Shown here one piece after another: positions 12,349-23,154 of a stretch of DNA of 64,000 bases (positions are counted from its first letter, which is position 1; each line of letters opens with the position of its first letter). The DNA is taken from the NCBI GenBank assembly GCA_020747065.1, contig JAGMVK010000011.1, positions 62,001-126,000 on the forward strand, given 5' to 3'. The notes beneath the pieces were generated by a model. It did no database searches, was not told the origin of the DNA, and worked only from the letters and a program-made list of their open reading frames with translations. This stretch comes from Cadophora sp. MPI-SDFR-AT-0126. Taxonomy: Eukaryota; Ascomycota; Leotiomycetes; Helotiales; Ploettnerulaceae. A program made the translations under genes and the position numbers.

Positions 12349-12961
12349 TTAGTTCGAGTACTTGGGATCGACTTTGCTCCTGTGCGCAACACGGTAGTGT
12401 TAGGTTGTGGTTTGGCTTTATCTCTCCTTCCCACCTTCCCACTATCCGAATCAAGATAGTGGGGGAGGATAGGGGAGAGAAGTGCGCGCTTGTGCCGATT
12501 GGAGGATATGGGAAGGATATGTGTAGGTTGTTGGAAGTGAAAGGGAGAGGAAAGGAAGACGTACCCAGTCTGCTTCTCGTACAAGCCCCTTGCACCATCG
12601 GTGATCTTCTCGCCCGTGCTGGGATCGATGTTATAGCCTGACTTCTTGGAGATGAAGTCGAATGCTGTTGCAAACATGTATCGTCAGCACTGTACCATAA
12701 TATCCTTATCCGCATCTCGTACAAGCAATACCGTTCTGTACAGATAGATGAGAGATGGGGAAGGAGTGGAAGAGAGAGAGGAATTGACAAAATTATACCC
12801 TTATCACCATAATCCTGCCCCCCAGCCCCCGATCCACCAGCCTGACCCTGCGCAGGAGGAGCAGCACCGCCTGCAGGAGCACCACCCGTGGTCTGCTGTT
12901 GAGTGTTTCCGCCCTCCTTGTTCTTGTTGAGCATGTCTGCACCTTTCTTGAGGAAATCCAT
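12349..12961 (-). CDS. Small conserved Gly/Ala/Gln-rich protein (97 aa)
   Basis: Three exons: 12799-12961, 12565-12664 and 12349-12379. Donors are GTATAA and GTACGT and both acceptors are CAG; phases join cleanly into 97 codons plus TAA. The N-terminus reads MDFLKKGADMLNKNKEGG, followed by a low-complexity Gln/Gly/Ala/Pro linker. A C-terminal domain follows with YGDKAFDFISKKSG, then EKITDGARGLYEKQTGSK and a KYSN end. I recall similar short proteins (a YGDK-x-x-DF-I start and a GARGLYE-K-x-TG-SK end) in many filamentous ascomycetes, without an established role. No signal peptide or membrane segment. It is transcribed towards member 4 of the small family. Confidence 0.7.
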
Positions 12962-14409
12962 TGTGGAGGTTGGTCTGCTGCGATTATCTAAGTGGGTAGA
13001 TAGTTGATTATATGGGATTGAGGAGAATATAGACAGATGAAGATGAAGATGAAGACAAGCTGAGGAATGAGGGATGGAGGGGAAAGAGGGACGGCACACT
13101 CAGGGTCTTGAGGGGTTTAAATACCAAGGCCACTGGTCTCAGCCCAGATAACCCCCGCTATCACATCTCACACACCCGAACCCAAGCAGTCAAGCTCTCG
13201 CACTACAGTACCCACCTCAGCTCAATCGTCGAGGCACAGCTCCCGACCCACATCCTGATAGGTCAGTCTCTTATCCACCAAACTCAAACTCAAAATACCA
13301 TACCCCGTTCAGCTGAGCTCGTCCCAATATCTTACTCTAAACAGTTTAGGTTGTCTGAGATACTGTATTTAAGTGGGTCTGTTTGATGCAGGTCATAGCC
13401 GTGGCGGGGTGTGAACGACGTCATTGCTTCGATTGGCGAGGGCGCTGGTGGGGTGGATGGATGCGAGGATACTTGCTTGTTCCTGTGAATCGGGTGCATT
13501 ATGACACCATTTGGACGAGGGTATGAGTGTATATTTGGGAACAGGACCTGGGAGGGTGGCATGTGAAATGTATATTTTGTGTGTTATGTGGAAGGATGGT
13601 AGCAGGATTTTTAGACTTCAGGAGAGTGTAATTCTTGTTGTGAGGTTACATTTCCAATATTTCGGGACGGATGTACTGTTCTGTACTTTGCCGAATGCTT
13701 TGAGCTTGATTTAATCTGATTATTGCGACGTTGTAAAGAAAAGGAGGAGGAAACAAGGCTGGCTTTCGTGGGGTCGATTGCAACAAGGGAAAGGCTCTCA
13801 CCTGTTCGGGTCGACTATGCCCGGGAGTTTGAGATGTCGAAGTGCCGAGGACAGTCTCGATTAGCTGAGCTGAGCTGAGGTCTAGAATCTAAGGGAGAAG
13901 CGAGCTGTTAGTCTTGATGCAAAGTGTAGACCGCAAGGCTAGATGTCAAGATAGATGGACTTGAGGCAGTCTGTAAAGCCGCCTGGACTGATTTGGAGAA
14001 AGAGATAGTGATGGTAGTTGCTATAGTTGCCTAATCCAGCCCATCGTAACAATGTTTACTTTGAAACCGCATATGATTTGAGGTTGTCGGAAAACTGTAG
14101 ATGGAATGCAATATGTAGTGCATTCAATAAAACAGCAGAAGATCCTGCCTCCAAAATATACGACTTTGACAATTATGTGCCGTACCATATCAATAACACC
14201 ATCCCATCCCTATGCTTCCATAACGCCAATTATGCATGTAACTGCAGCCCTGATCCGTATTCACACCCTTATCCTTATCATTCCCCTTGGTATCCCTCGT
14301 ATATTCATCCTTCGACCTCCCTCCGTCATCTGTCTCATATCATCTGTTATTGTTCCATCTCGTCTCGTCTGCCCAGCCTTCCAACCCATCCAATATTCGG
14401 GCGACAACT
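12962..14409. other. Intergenic region
   Basis: No supported gene. It includes a GATGAA-type simple repeat just upstream of the small gene (about 13035-13055) and a GCTGA tandem repeat near 13866-13880. The GCTGA repeat lies in a purine-rich stretch. Confidence 0.45.
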
Positions 14410-15141
14410 TTACGAATCGTCCTGATAAACCTGATATGCCATAATCATCATCCACAACAAAAACACACATCCCACTAGCTCGAAAGCCCATTGCGCCTGC
14501 CAACTCTGACCTATCGCACAATCAGTCCTTATCCATCTCTCAAAGTTGCCAGAAATACTCACAGATACTATGCTGCTCCAAATAAGCCAGCGTGTTGACA
14601 TTCGGACCCGTAGACGACCTCCCGTTGACATAGATGTTACAATTCCCATTCACGCCACTCGGGCCCCAGAGCTGTATCGAAATGACGATCAGACCGACCA
14701 TCCACAGTATGAAGAGTATGAAGGAGCCCATTATCACTATGCCGGGGAGGAGTTGCCGTTGGGATATTAACCATAACATGGCGAGGACGAAGACGACTGC
14801 TAGGGCGGAGGATGCGATCCAATATGGGAAGTACCTGCAAAAGTTAGTTAGCCATTGAAACCTTTCTATACTATTTCCCGGCAGCATCTCGCAGACTCCT
14901 CTGTCTGCCAGCTAGAATCCATTTTTCTTTCCATTCGCGCAAGGAGAAGAAGAACCTACCAAGGAATTCCCACCCTCAATTGATTCTGCACCGTAATGAA
15001 ATACGAATTGATCCCCAGAATCGTAGAACTCCCCACCAACATGATAAACAGCCAGAAATTCAACTGCAGAGGCGGCCATCTGTACTTCGTCCGCACGCGA
15101 TGCACGACGACCTCCGACATAGTGGTGCTTGTGGATGCCAT
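14410..15141 (-). CDS. Four-helix integral membrane protein (MARVEL-like), 184 aa
   Basis: Exons 14960-15141, 14563-14834 and 14410-14510 join in phase to 184 codons plus TAA. Donors are GTAGGT and GTGAGT; acceptors are GCAG and ATAG. A short cytosolic N-terminus (MASTSTTMSEVVVHRVRTKY) precedes helix 1 (FWLFIMLVGSSTILG). Helices 2 and 3 run from YWIASSALAVVFVLAML to FILWMVGLIVISI. A loop with Cys, Asn and Gly follows, then helix 4 (FELVGCVFLLWMMIMAY). Length and four-helix order fit fungal MARVEL-type proteins, which sit in the plasma membrane, but no diagnostic motif is seen, so the family name is tentative. Confidence 0.7.
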
Positions 15142-16299
15142 GTTGGCAGATGCGGTACGGGGACTCTGGATTTATCCTTTGGGTTGAGTTGTTTCGTTTC
15201 GAAGGTTTGTGGGATGATGCTTGATGGAGAGGGAGTGCGCTTTGCCGCAGAGGTGTCAGTGCGATTGTGGACTATCGGTCTTCGTCTCTTCTTCAGCGTC
15301 GGATTGTATCGTATCGTCCGAGGATAGGTAGCCTCGAGTACAAAAACGTCGTCGTCGCACCGATCTGCACCTTTCCGTGCCGTCGCCTACTGTTCCAGGT
15401 ACCGTTCGAGTCCAAAGGATGTATCTGTGATCGTGTTTGTGTGTGTTTCCCGCTTTCGATGATGCTCCAGCCCGTCTCTTTTATATCCTCCTATGCTCTC
15501 GCGACTCGATTCAATTCCGTCGCAATCGATAAGCTTCCACTTCCCACGTCCTATGATGGATCCTCTGTATGCGCGCACACACACTCAATCCTGCTTGTAC
15601 ACGTTGGTTTCGTTGGGCTGCTGTGTTCACCGTTGGCTCGTTGGGCGTTGCGCAGAGTGGGCTTCTCCACGTGTTGATGGTGTTGTCCCGTCGCGACTGG
15701 ACAATTTGCGGGCGCTGGCTGCGGGAGGGAGCAGCCGAGTCTTGGAAGGGTTGTGCTTGGTGGACTGCGACTCTAATGATCGTTGGCAATAAGGAGTGTA
15801 TCGAAAACGAAGATATAAACAAAGGTCAATCGGTACAGCAAAGTCTCATCGAGACGAGGAATCAAGCAATCAAGAAACTTGGATGCGTGATGGGTGGGCA
15901 ACGAGGCACAGTGACGCAGAGCCTTGTCTTTTTGAGCGAGGTTGGGAGACGAGAAAGCAGGTGGCAGGGAACCGAGGCGAGCAGGGAACAACACGCACGA
16001 CCGCGACTATGGAGGTAGGCATGGGTGCAGAGGACTGAAGAAATCCCCGCAAAGAAATCCTCAACCATGATTGTCAGTAAGTGCCATATTCAGAATTTCA
16101 GATGGAAAGTTTCTCTCATTCGCAATCTGGACCTACAAGTTGTGTCTATTATTTCGGTTTCTATATCACGTGATTGCTATCTGGCGCCAACACGCCCGAG
16201 TTGTTCAGCTTCAGCCTTGTCCCCTTCCTTTGCACTTTCCTGCTGTCGCATTTCTATTCTCTTCTCTTCTTTCATTAATTCTATCCAATCTTCCGCACA
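15142..16299. other. Divergent promoter region
   Basis: Lies between the minus-strand membrane protein gene and the plus-strand HET gene and must hold both promoters. No supported gene. The short open frames overlap each other and lack protein features. Confidence 0.45.
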
Positions 16300-18231
16300 A
16301 TGGAGAATCTCACCCTCAGTCTTCGTCAACGCCAGACCAGCTACGAGTACACGCATATCCCCAACGAGAACACCATCCGTATCCTCACTCTTTTCCCCGG
16401 GCTGCCAAATACCAGGCTAGAAGGCCGTCTCGAATTTGCTAACTTGGCTGATAGCCCCAAATATGAGGCTATCTCCTATGTATGGGGTGATCCAACCCGA
16501 TGCGATGAGATCTCGATTGATGGGACATCACTTCGCCTGACCCAAAGCATCTCTGATGCTCTCCAAAGGATACGCCATGAAGACAAACCTCGCATCGTAT
16601 GGGCCGATCAAGTTTGCATCAACCAAGATGATTTGACCGAGAGGGGCCACCAAGTAAAGCTGATGGGACAGATATACCAAAATACCACTAGAGTTTTGGC
16701 GTGGCTAGGACGGGATGAACACAATTTTGCAGCGCCAGCGCTGGAGAAGTTTAAATCCCTCGAGGAACTCTTCGATGATGAAAACCGGCTGAAGCAGTTC
16801 ACCGAGGATCAGAAAGAACGTCTCAAAACTTTTGACGGAAGCGCTTGGCGTCCACTACGTAGATTCTACTTCCTTCCTTGGGTAAGCAATCTACACTCAA
16901 TATCTGTCCATGGACATTATTTGCTAAATATCCAGTTCACGAGAGTATGGGTTGGCCAGGAAGCCGGCACAGGAGCTCCAATGACGCTCTTTTGGGGTGA
17001 AGAGGAGCTCGACTGGAAAACAGTCATATTCGTCTCAGGGACATTGAGTCGACTTCACAAACCACTTCGGCACCGCTTCCTCCTGAGGCCCCGGCGCGTC
17101 CAGTACCTACATAAGAGGTTTGTAGCGCCTTCAAATATTTACCAGACGCGATATGAGAGTTTTGTTTATGAGCTTGATCAGTCCAGAAGGAAGGCGGCCA
17201 CAGATCCTCGCGATCGAATATATGCTAAACTAGGGCACTTTTCTGCTGCTGTATTACTGCAAAGTCCTCCTTCATTTGAGGCAGATTATACACGGAGTAC
17301 AATAGAACTGTATACGGATGTTGCTGTACGTGCATTGAGAGGCTATCCAACTCTGATACTACTGAATGCTGTTCAGCATTGCAATGGTATGAAGTGGCCT
17401 CTGAGCTTTGCTGCAATGCTAATCATGGATATAGACGAGGAGAACCTGCCTTCCTGGGTACCAGACTGGGGTAACAGATCCAATGTTAACATTATTAGCG
17501 TTCATGGCGACTGGTTTCGGGCCGCGGGAGAGAGAACTCCTTCATTCAATATAGAGGAAGGCCAGAGAATTCTAGAGGCCAAGGGGCTTGACATTGACGA
17601 AATCAAAATATCATCTGAACGGCTCGGTAAATCAGACTTTGATTTCAAATATTTCCAGAGCGACGTGGGTACTAGTGGTCATATAACAATGCGCCTATGG
17701 AACGATATCTGCCAATTGTCCAACTTCGGACTCGAAGATCTTTACATCAACGGCGAAAGTGCCGTTCTCGCCTTTTGCCAGACGCTTACTGCGGGCTGTA
17801 AAAAATTTGTGAGCAGGTACAAAACATTGCACAGGAACTACCATTCTATGCCAAGCGACACTTGGCTCCAACATGGAGCAGCGTATCTCACTCGAATCTT
17901 TGGCGACGCAGGCTTAGTCGATGAAGATATCAAGAAAGCGGGCGAGGGCGGAGATGCTTTCGTTTGGAACGAATGCGCGTTGTTTGTCTGTGGCAGCCGG
18001 TCATTTTTCCGCACGGAAAAGGGTTATTATGGTCTCGGGCCATCTGAAGTCCAGCAAGGTGACGTGATAGTCGTCTTGTTCGGTGGGACCACGCCATATG
18101 TCTTGAGACCAAACAACGAAGAAGGCTTCACATTCGTGGGGGAGTGTTATGTATACGGCTTGATGAATGGCGAGGCCATAGCGATGATGGAGCGAGGGGA
18201 GTTGACGGAGAAGACCTTTGTGATTCGGTGA
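16300..18231 (+). CDS. HET-domain protein (625 aa)
   Basis: Exons 16300-16881 and 16936-18231. The 54-nt intron (GTAAGC, branch GCTAAA, CAG) keeps the frame open if retained, but splicing restores the conserved LPWFTRVWVGQE block. The HET domain spans roughly residues 50-230. It has YEAISYVWGD, then IVWADQVCINQDD, MGQIYQNTTRVLAWLG and RVWVGQE. A long C-terminal region ends with DVIVVLFGGTTPYVLRP and a GECYVYGLMNGE block, the usual tail of this class. Such proteins act in vegetative incompatibility and innate-type cell death. The start is set by the MENLTL Met that opens a continuous frame. A paralogous relic tail lies at 19313. Confidence 0.9.
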   Translation: MENLTLSLRQRQTSYEYTHIPNENTIRILTLFPGLPNTRLEGRLEFANLADSPKYEAISYVWGDPTRCDEISIDGTSLRLTQSISDALQRIRHEDKPRIVWADQVCINQDDLTERGHQVKLMGQIYQNTTRVLAWLGRDEHNFAAPALEKFKSLEELFDDENRLKQFTEDQKERLKTFDGSAWRPLRRFYFLPWVSNLHSISVHGHYLLNIQFTRVWVGQEAGTGAPMTLFWGEEELDWKTVIFVSGTLSRLHKPLRHRFLLRPRRVQYLHKRFVAPSNIYQTRYESFVYELDQSRRKAATDPRDRIYAKLGHFSAAVLLQSPPSFEADYTRSTIELYTDVAVRALRGYPTLILLNAVQHCNGMKWPLSFAAMLIMDIDEENLPSWVPDWGNRSNVNIISVHGDWFRAAGERTPSFNIEEGQRILEAKGLDIDEIKISSERLGKSDFDFKYFQSDVGTSGHITMRLWNDICQLSNFGLEDLYINGESAVLAFCQTLTAGCKKFVSRYKTLHRNYHSMPSDTWLQHGAAYLTRIFGDAGLVDEDIKKAGEGGDAFVWNECALFVCGSRSFFRTEKGYYGLGPSEVQQGDVIVVLFGGTTPYVLRPNNEEGFTFVGECYVYGLMNGEAIAMMERGELTEKTFVIR

Positions 18232-18368
18232 GGGGCCAATGGCAGTACGTTCCTATATACGCCAGATCAGTCTGCAGACGAGATGCTTGGTGACTAGACA
18301 GTCGATACGACGAAAGGGCTATCTGCTGTCCGCCAGACCCTTTTGTGATATCCTTTCAATCTCGCTTC

Positions 18369-19275
18369 TCACGCTTTCGAATTCGTCGCTCGATTAGCCC
18401 AAAAAAGCAAGACCAAGATAGTAATAGGACCAGCGACGGCTAAGTAGATCCAGACTTTCGTCGATACTACAAACTTGTCACCAGTACCGTCAGGACCACC
18501 TTCCAAGAAAGAGCCCATGCTGAATATTGTCTTTCGTCGAGTCAGTTAGGTGATAGTTCATGGGGTGCCGCAATGCTTCGGGACTACCTACAGCAATTGC
18601 AGTACCAGGTATAAAGAGCATGGTCAAGATGGCAATGGTTTTCATCGCAAAGCTGCCAATTCTGTCAGGGTCAAAGCCGTCAGCGGTTTGAGCTGTCCCG
18701 GGAATAGACTTTGGCAGTTGGCTGCTTGGCGAAGACCCGAATAAGGAGGATCGCTCTGCTCGGAAGGCATACCTCGTAGCTTCGGCAATCTTTCTCGAGT
18801 TCAAGGCCACCGCTTTCATAACTTGGCTGTCTTCTAATGCTCGAGCCGCAATTTTCCTAGACTCCTCCGCGAGCTCCCGGGCCTTACTGGTATCCTCTCG
18901 TTGCATCATGTTACACAGCTTTTCACGCTAAACGTTAGCAAATAATCGACCATACACAAAAAGCCCTTTTTTGAATGCTGGACTTACGACTTGCAGTTGC
19001 ATCATCAAATGATCTTTCATACTCGTTCGATTATCCACCAAACTATTGAGCAGGAACTTCCAGGCCGACATTATTGATTGGAGGTCAAGATGCTCTTGTC
19101 TCATGAGGTCTCAGCGACTTCCAACAATACTGTCGATATACTCGAGGGCTGCTTCGATTATTGCAGCTGAAGCAGACATGAAAGACTTCATGCCGTTGTT
19201 CAAGGCTCCGTAGACTTTGTTGATCTTTTCATATGCATAGTCGACAAAAGCGAATGTGATTCTTGTTCTTCTGGG
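18369..19275 (-). pseudogene. Decayed CorA-like membrane protein gene (C-terminal half)
   Basis: Several exons can be read on the minus strand: a helical segment (AYEKINKVYGALNNG and QEHLDLQSIMSAWKFLLN), a coiled stretch (ARELAEESRKIAARAL), then AMKTIAILTMLFIPGTAIA. After an intron come TIFSMGSFLEGG and a second membrane helix (IYLAVAGPITILVLLFW) up to a TGA at 18369-18371. This is the standard C-terminus of fungal CorA-like proteins: a helical region, a first helix ending PGT, and a second helix. An in-frame TGA at 19111-19113 interrupts the helical region, and no N-terminal half exists upstream. Hence it is a truncated, probably inactive copy. Confidence 0.6.
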
Positions 19276-19312
19276 TTACACTACATCATCTTTTAAGTCC
19301 AATTGACCAAAG

Positions 19313-19385
19313 ATATGCATTTCTGGAAGTGTTATGTCTATGGCTTAATGAATAAGGTGGAACCAAGCGAGTTGAAAATCTGCCG
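19313..19385 (+). pseudogene. Relic of a HET-protein 3' end
   Basis: One frame reads WKCYVYGLMNKVE, matching the tail of the HET protein at 16300 (GECYVYGLMNGE) at protein and nucleotide level. No HET domain accompanies it. It is a fragment left by a duplication or deletion. Confidence 0.55.
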
Positions 19386-20811
19386 AAGATATTGTCGCAG
19401 ACAAGCCCGCTGATGACTGATCTGCAGTTGGCAATTGAGGGAACATCTATGGGACCCGGTTGGAGTATATGCTCCGATCTTGGCTGTGCCTTTGACCAGA
19501 GTTCTGCTTATTTGGATCACTGATTCCAGGAAATGTGCAACGATGAAATTAGATTATTAGCATGTATCATAACTTTCCCCGATCGGGAATTGTCGTGTAG
19601 AATTAGCCTGCGTAAAGCAAGGGCTTCAATTTTCATTTTCAGTTCTAGACCGATGGTTGTGTGGTTTCGGGGTCGTGATTTCAGACCCTTGGCTCTGATA
19701 CTGTATGGATCTACAGGTTGTCATTTTCACAATTAAGCCTTTCCCTATCCCGTTGACTGATACTCCACAAGCTTTAGTCTCTACTTGTGCATTTGACCGC
19801 TGTCAGATTCTAGGTTTGAGTTCTGGGACTTTCCCAGCATGCAACTGCATGGATTATCATCTCGGTGATCTTTTCGATGTCTGGATTTTCGACAAGGACA
19901 CCACTGGTGCGAAGATCTATGCAAGATTTTGGACTACTGAAATGAGAAGATAACCTATTTGTTTGTGCAGGACAGATGTTGTGCCAGAAGGTGGTTTGAT
20001 AGCTCGAAGGATCGTCGTGCATCCTCTCGAAACTTGAATCGGCCCATCTCAAAGCGTGAGACGCCACGGACGACCACTTTACTCCCCAAACTTCTTCTCC
20101 AAGACTTTTTGCAGCTTTCTTGTTATCGTCAAGACTTCACGACTCAAGAAGAACTCGAACAAATACCGTTTTCAGACACCGGAACAAGATCCTCCGCTGT
20201 CCAAATCCGATCAAGGATCAGTTAGGACCAAATCCGAAAATATTACTGGCTCGCGTGTACACGGTTCACGGCCCGTATACTGAGAATTTCGAACGAAAGA
20301 CAGGAAGCTTTCGTATGTATTTAACCGCCTTTTACCCCCTTTTAGCCAGCTCGCGCTCTCGTGTGGAGCCCCCTATTTTCTCCACGAGTGAGAAGCGACT
20401 ATCTCGCTTCGCCGCTAAATACCCCGCGAGTCCCCCGCGTTCGCATGCACCTTGATGCATGCCACCACGGACACCCGTTTCTACTTCTGGTTCCAGACGC
20501 GCAAATAGCGTCAAATCGTTCTCGGGGTTTGACTGTGTCTGCTGAATTGGCCAATGATATTTTGATTCTGGGATGCATATCTGGTATGGGGTTTGTTAAA
20601 CCTGGGCTGTTGGATGCAGCTCGCTACTGTCTTGAGATGAATTTTGGGAGATCAACACTCTGCTTGTGACTTGCTGGGGTAGGGAGCCCAGAACTGTGGG
20701 AAACTCTGTTCTGGGAGATATAAACTCACAGCTGCTCAACCAGCTTCTCGGTTTTGACTTCCTCACCTCATTCCACAGCACTCGGGAGGGACTCTCCAAG
20801 ATTCACGAACC
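19386..20811. other. Intergenic region upstream of the transporter
   Basis: No supported gene; open frames are short and lack motifs. The C/T-rich bases just before 20812 suit a promoter and leader for the transporter. Confidence 0.45.
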
Positions 20812-22492
20812 ATGGCACACGACACCCCAGAGCCAGTGGCTGCCGTGCCAGACAGCAGCATCGAGAAAGCACCTCATGTGCACCATGACGAACACACACT
20901 GGACATGAGCGGCAAAATTCTGGACGACGAAGCCAGACTTGCGACCGCCATTGAACACAACGCGACGGTCTGGCAGAGTATCAAGACCTACCGCAAGGCT
21001 GTATTCTGGTCCGTTATCGTATCGGCGTCCATCATCATGGAAGGTTATGACACCACACTCATCGGTTCCTTCTTCGCCTATCCAGAATTCAAGAAGAAGT
21101 ACGGACATTGGAGTGGTGAGGAATACGGATACCAACTATCTGCTCCATGGCAGACGGGTCTACAGGATATCCAGGCCGTTGGTAACATCATCGGCGCTCT
21201 GGGTAACGGTTACTTCACTCACAAGTATGGACATCGCATGGTGATGTTGGTCAGTCTTGTCTTGATGACTGCCTTCATCTTCGTCACTTTCTTCGCTCCA
21301 AATGTCGAAACTCTACTTGTCGGTGCTTTCCTTTGCTCAATCCCTTGGGGAACATTCGCTACCATGGGCCCGGCATACGCTATGGAGGTTTGTCCTTTGG
21401 TGCTTAGAGGTTATCTTGCTGCATTCGTCAATCTTTGCTGGGCCATCGGTCAGCTCCTCTCAGCTGCTATCCTCAAAGCGCTTGTGAACAACAAGACACA
21501 ATGGAGTTACCGCATCCCATTCGGCTTACAATGGATTTGGGTAAGTCTCAGACAATTCCTATACACTTTTGAAACGAAACTAACACAAATAGGTTGTTCC
21601 TCTCTTCACAGCCGGCTGGTTCTGTCCTGAATCACCATGGCATCTGGTCCGCAAGAACCGCCTCGAAGAAGCTGAACACTCTCTCAAGCGCCTGTCCCAA
21701 AAATCAGACAACGTCGATCACAAAGCCGCCATCGCACTCATGGTACACACCACACGTCTAGAAGAACAAGAAGAGCTCGGCACCTCCTACTGGGATTGTT
21801 TCAAGGGCACCAACTTGCGCCGTACCGAGATCGCCTGTTTCGCTTTCCTATCGCAGATCACGAATGGCGGCGCATTCGCATACAGCCCAACGTATTTCTT
21901 CGAGCAAGCTGGTATTGACGCGGATGTCTCTTACAGTATCGGTCTTGGCGGAACTGGCATCGCTTTCTGCGGAACTGTCATCTCGTGGTTCATCATGAAC
22001 AGGATCGGACGTCGTCCTATCTTCCTCTCCGGTTTCTTGTGCATGGTTTCCTGCCTCTTCATCATCGGCATCCTCGCCTGCGTCCCGGGCGTCGACAAGT
22101 CCGACACGATCAAATACGTGCAAGCATCACTCTGTCTCGTCTGGCTCGGCTCCTACAGCATGACCGTCGGACCAATCGTGTACACAATCGTCGCAGAAAT
22201 CGGCGCCACTCGCCTGCGTACCAAGACCGTTGTGCTGGGCCGTTCCACGTACTACGTTGGCAACATCATCGGTGGTGTATTGCAGCCGTATATGATGAAC
22301 CCGACGAAGTGGAATTTCAAGGGCAAGACTGCCTTCTTCTGGGCGAGCTTGGCGACTATCACGACGATTTGGGCGTGGTTCCGTCTACCGGAGACGAAAG
22401 ATCGGACGTTTGAAGAGTTGGATATTATGTTCTTGAAGGGTATTCCGGCGAGGAAGTTCAAGAAGGCGGATTTGGAGCATGAGGATGAGTAA
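20812..22492 (+). CDS. MFS sugar transporter, alpha-glucoside permease type (542 aa)
   Basis: Exons 20812-21540 and 21593-22492. The 52-nt phase-0 intron has donor GTAAGT, branch CTAAC and a TAG acceptor. An acidic N-terminal tail of about 65 residues precedes the first helix (FWSVIVSASIIMEGYDTTL). GYDTTLIGSF, the NGYFTHKYGHR loop between helices 2 and 3, PESPWHLVRKNR after helix 6, and NRIGRRPIFLSG in the second half are typical of the sugar porter family. The GYDTTLIGSF start most resembles fungal maltose/alpha-glucoside permeases. The C-terminal PETKDRTFEELDIMF is the usual sugar-porter end. It should import a sugar by proton symport at the plasma membrane; the exact substrate cannot be read from the sequence. 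Confidence 0.9.
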
Positions 22493-23154
22493 GGGGTTTG
22501 ATGAAGTTTGTTCGTTAGTTTGATATAGTTTGTTGTGGTAAGACAATCGAATTGTTATTGAATTGCTACCATTCCTCGTCTTTGTTTGAAAGCCCAAGAT
22601 CTCTCAAGCAAGGTGTGTGCAAGAAAAAATTGCTCAGAGGGAAACATCATTCAGAGGCAGGGTCGGGAGCCTACAGCAAACAAACAAATATCCAATCAGG
22701 GTCCATGAGACATGTATGGTGTGGCCAATAAGCCGGCCAGCTTATAAGCCAATCAATTAGCTAAGGAATATACATTAGCCGACTAGCTGGAGTTTCATTG
22801 GCTTCAACGCGCTTTTAAAACATGATTTAATAAGGAATACCCCATAGAAAAATGCTATTCTGACATAACACGTAGTTAAAGTCTACTTTTTAGTATATAT
22901 CTTATAAGCAGCTTATATATAACCTTAGCCAGTCAGTCAGTCAGGTAACATGTATAGGTTGAGCCAATAAGCTGGACTAGATCTTCAACTGATGGCTGAT
23001 TGCTTGGCCTGTTGGCGAGGCTGGACATGCAGGCTGCAGTCACTTTTGCCGCGCGCCAATTCCAGACCCTCGAGAACATCTTCAATTGTCAAGATAGCCT
23101 CAAACTCATCACCATCATCACAGCACAGCACATAAGTTTAAAATCCCTTTCATA
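22493..23154. other. Intergenic AT-rich region with degenerate direct repeats
   Basis: The stretch 22790-22930 is AT-rich. Two degenerate copies of a ~30-base motif (ACATGTAT...CCAATAAGC) lie at 22710-22739 and 22949-22980, and CAGT is repeated near 22930-22945. It may be a mutated remnant of a short repeat. The last 100 bases form the leader of the next HET gene. Confidence 0.4.
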
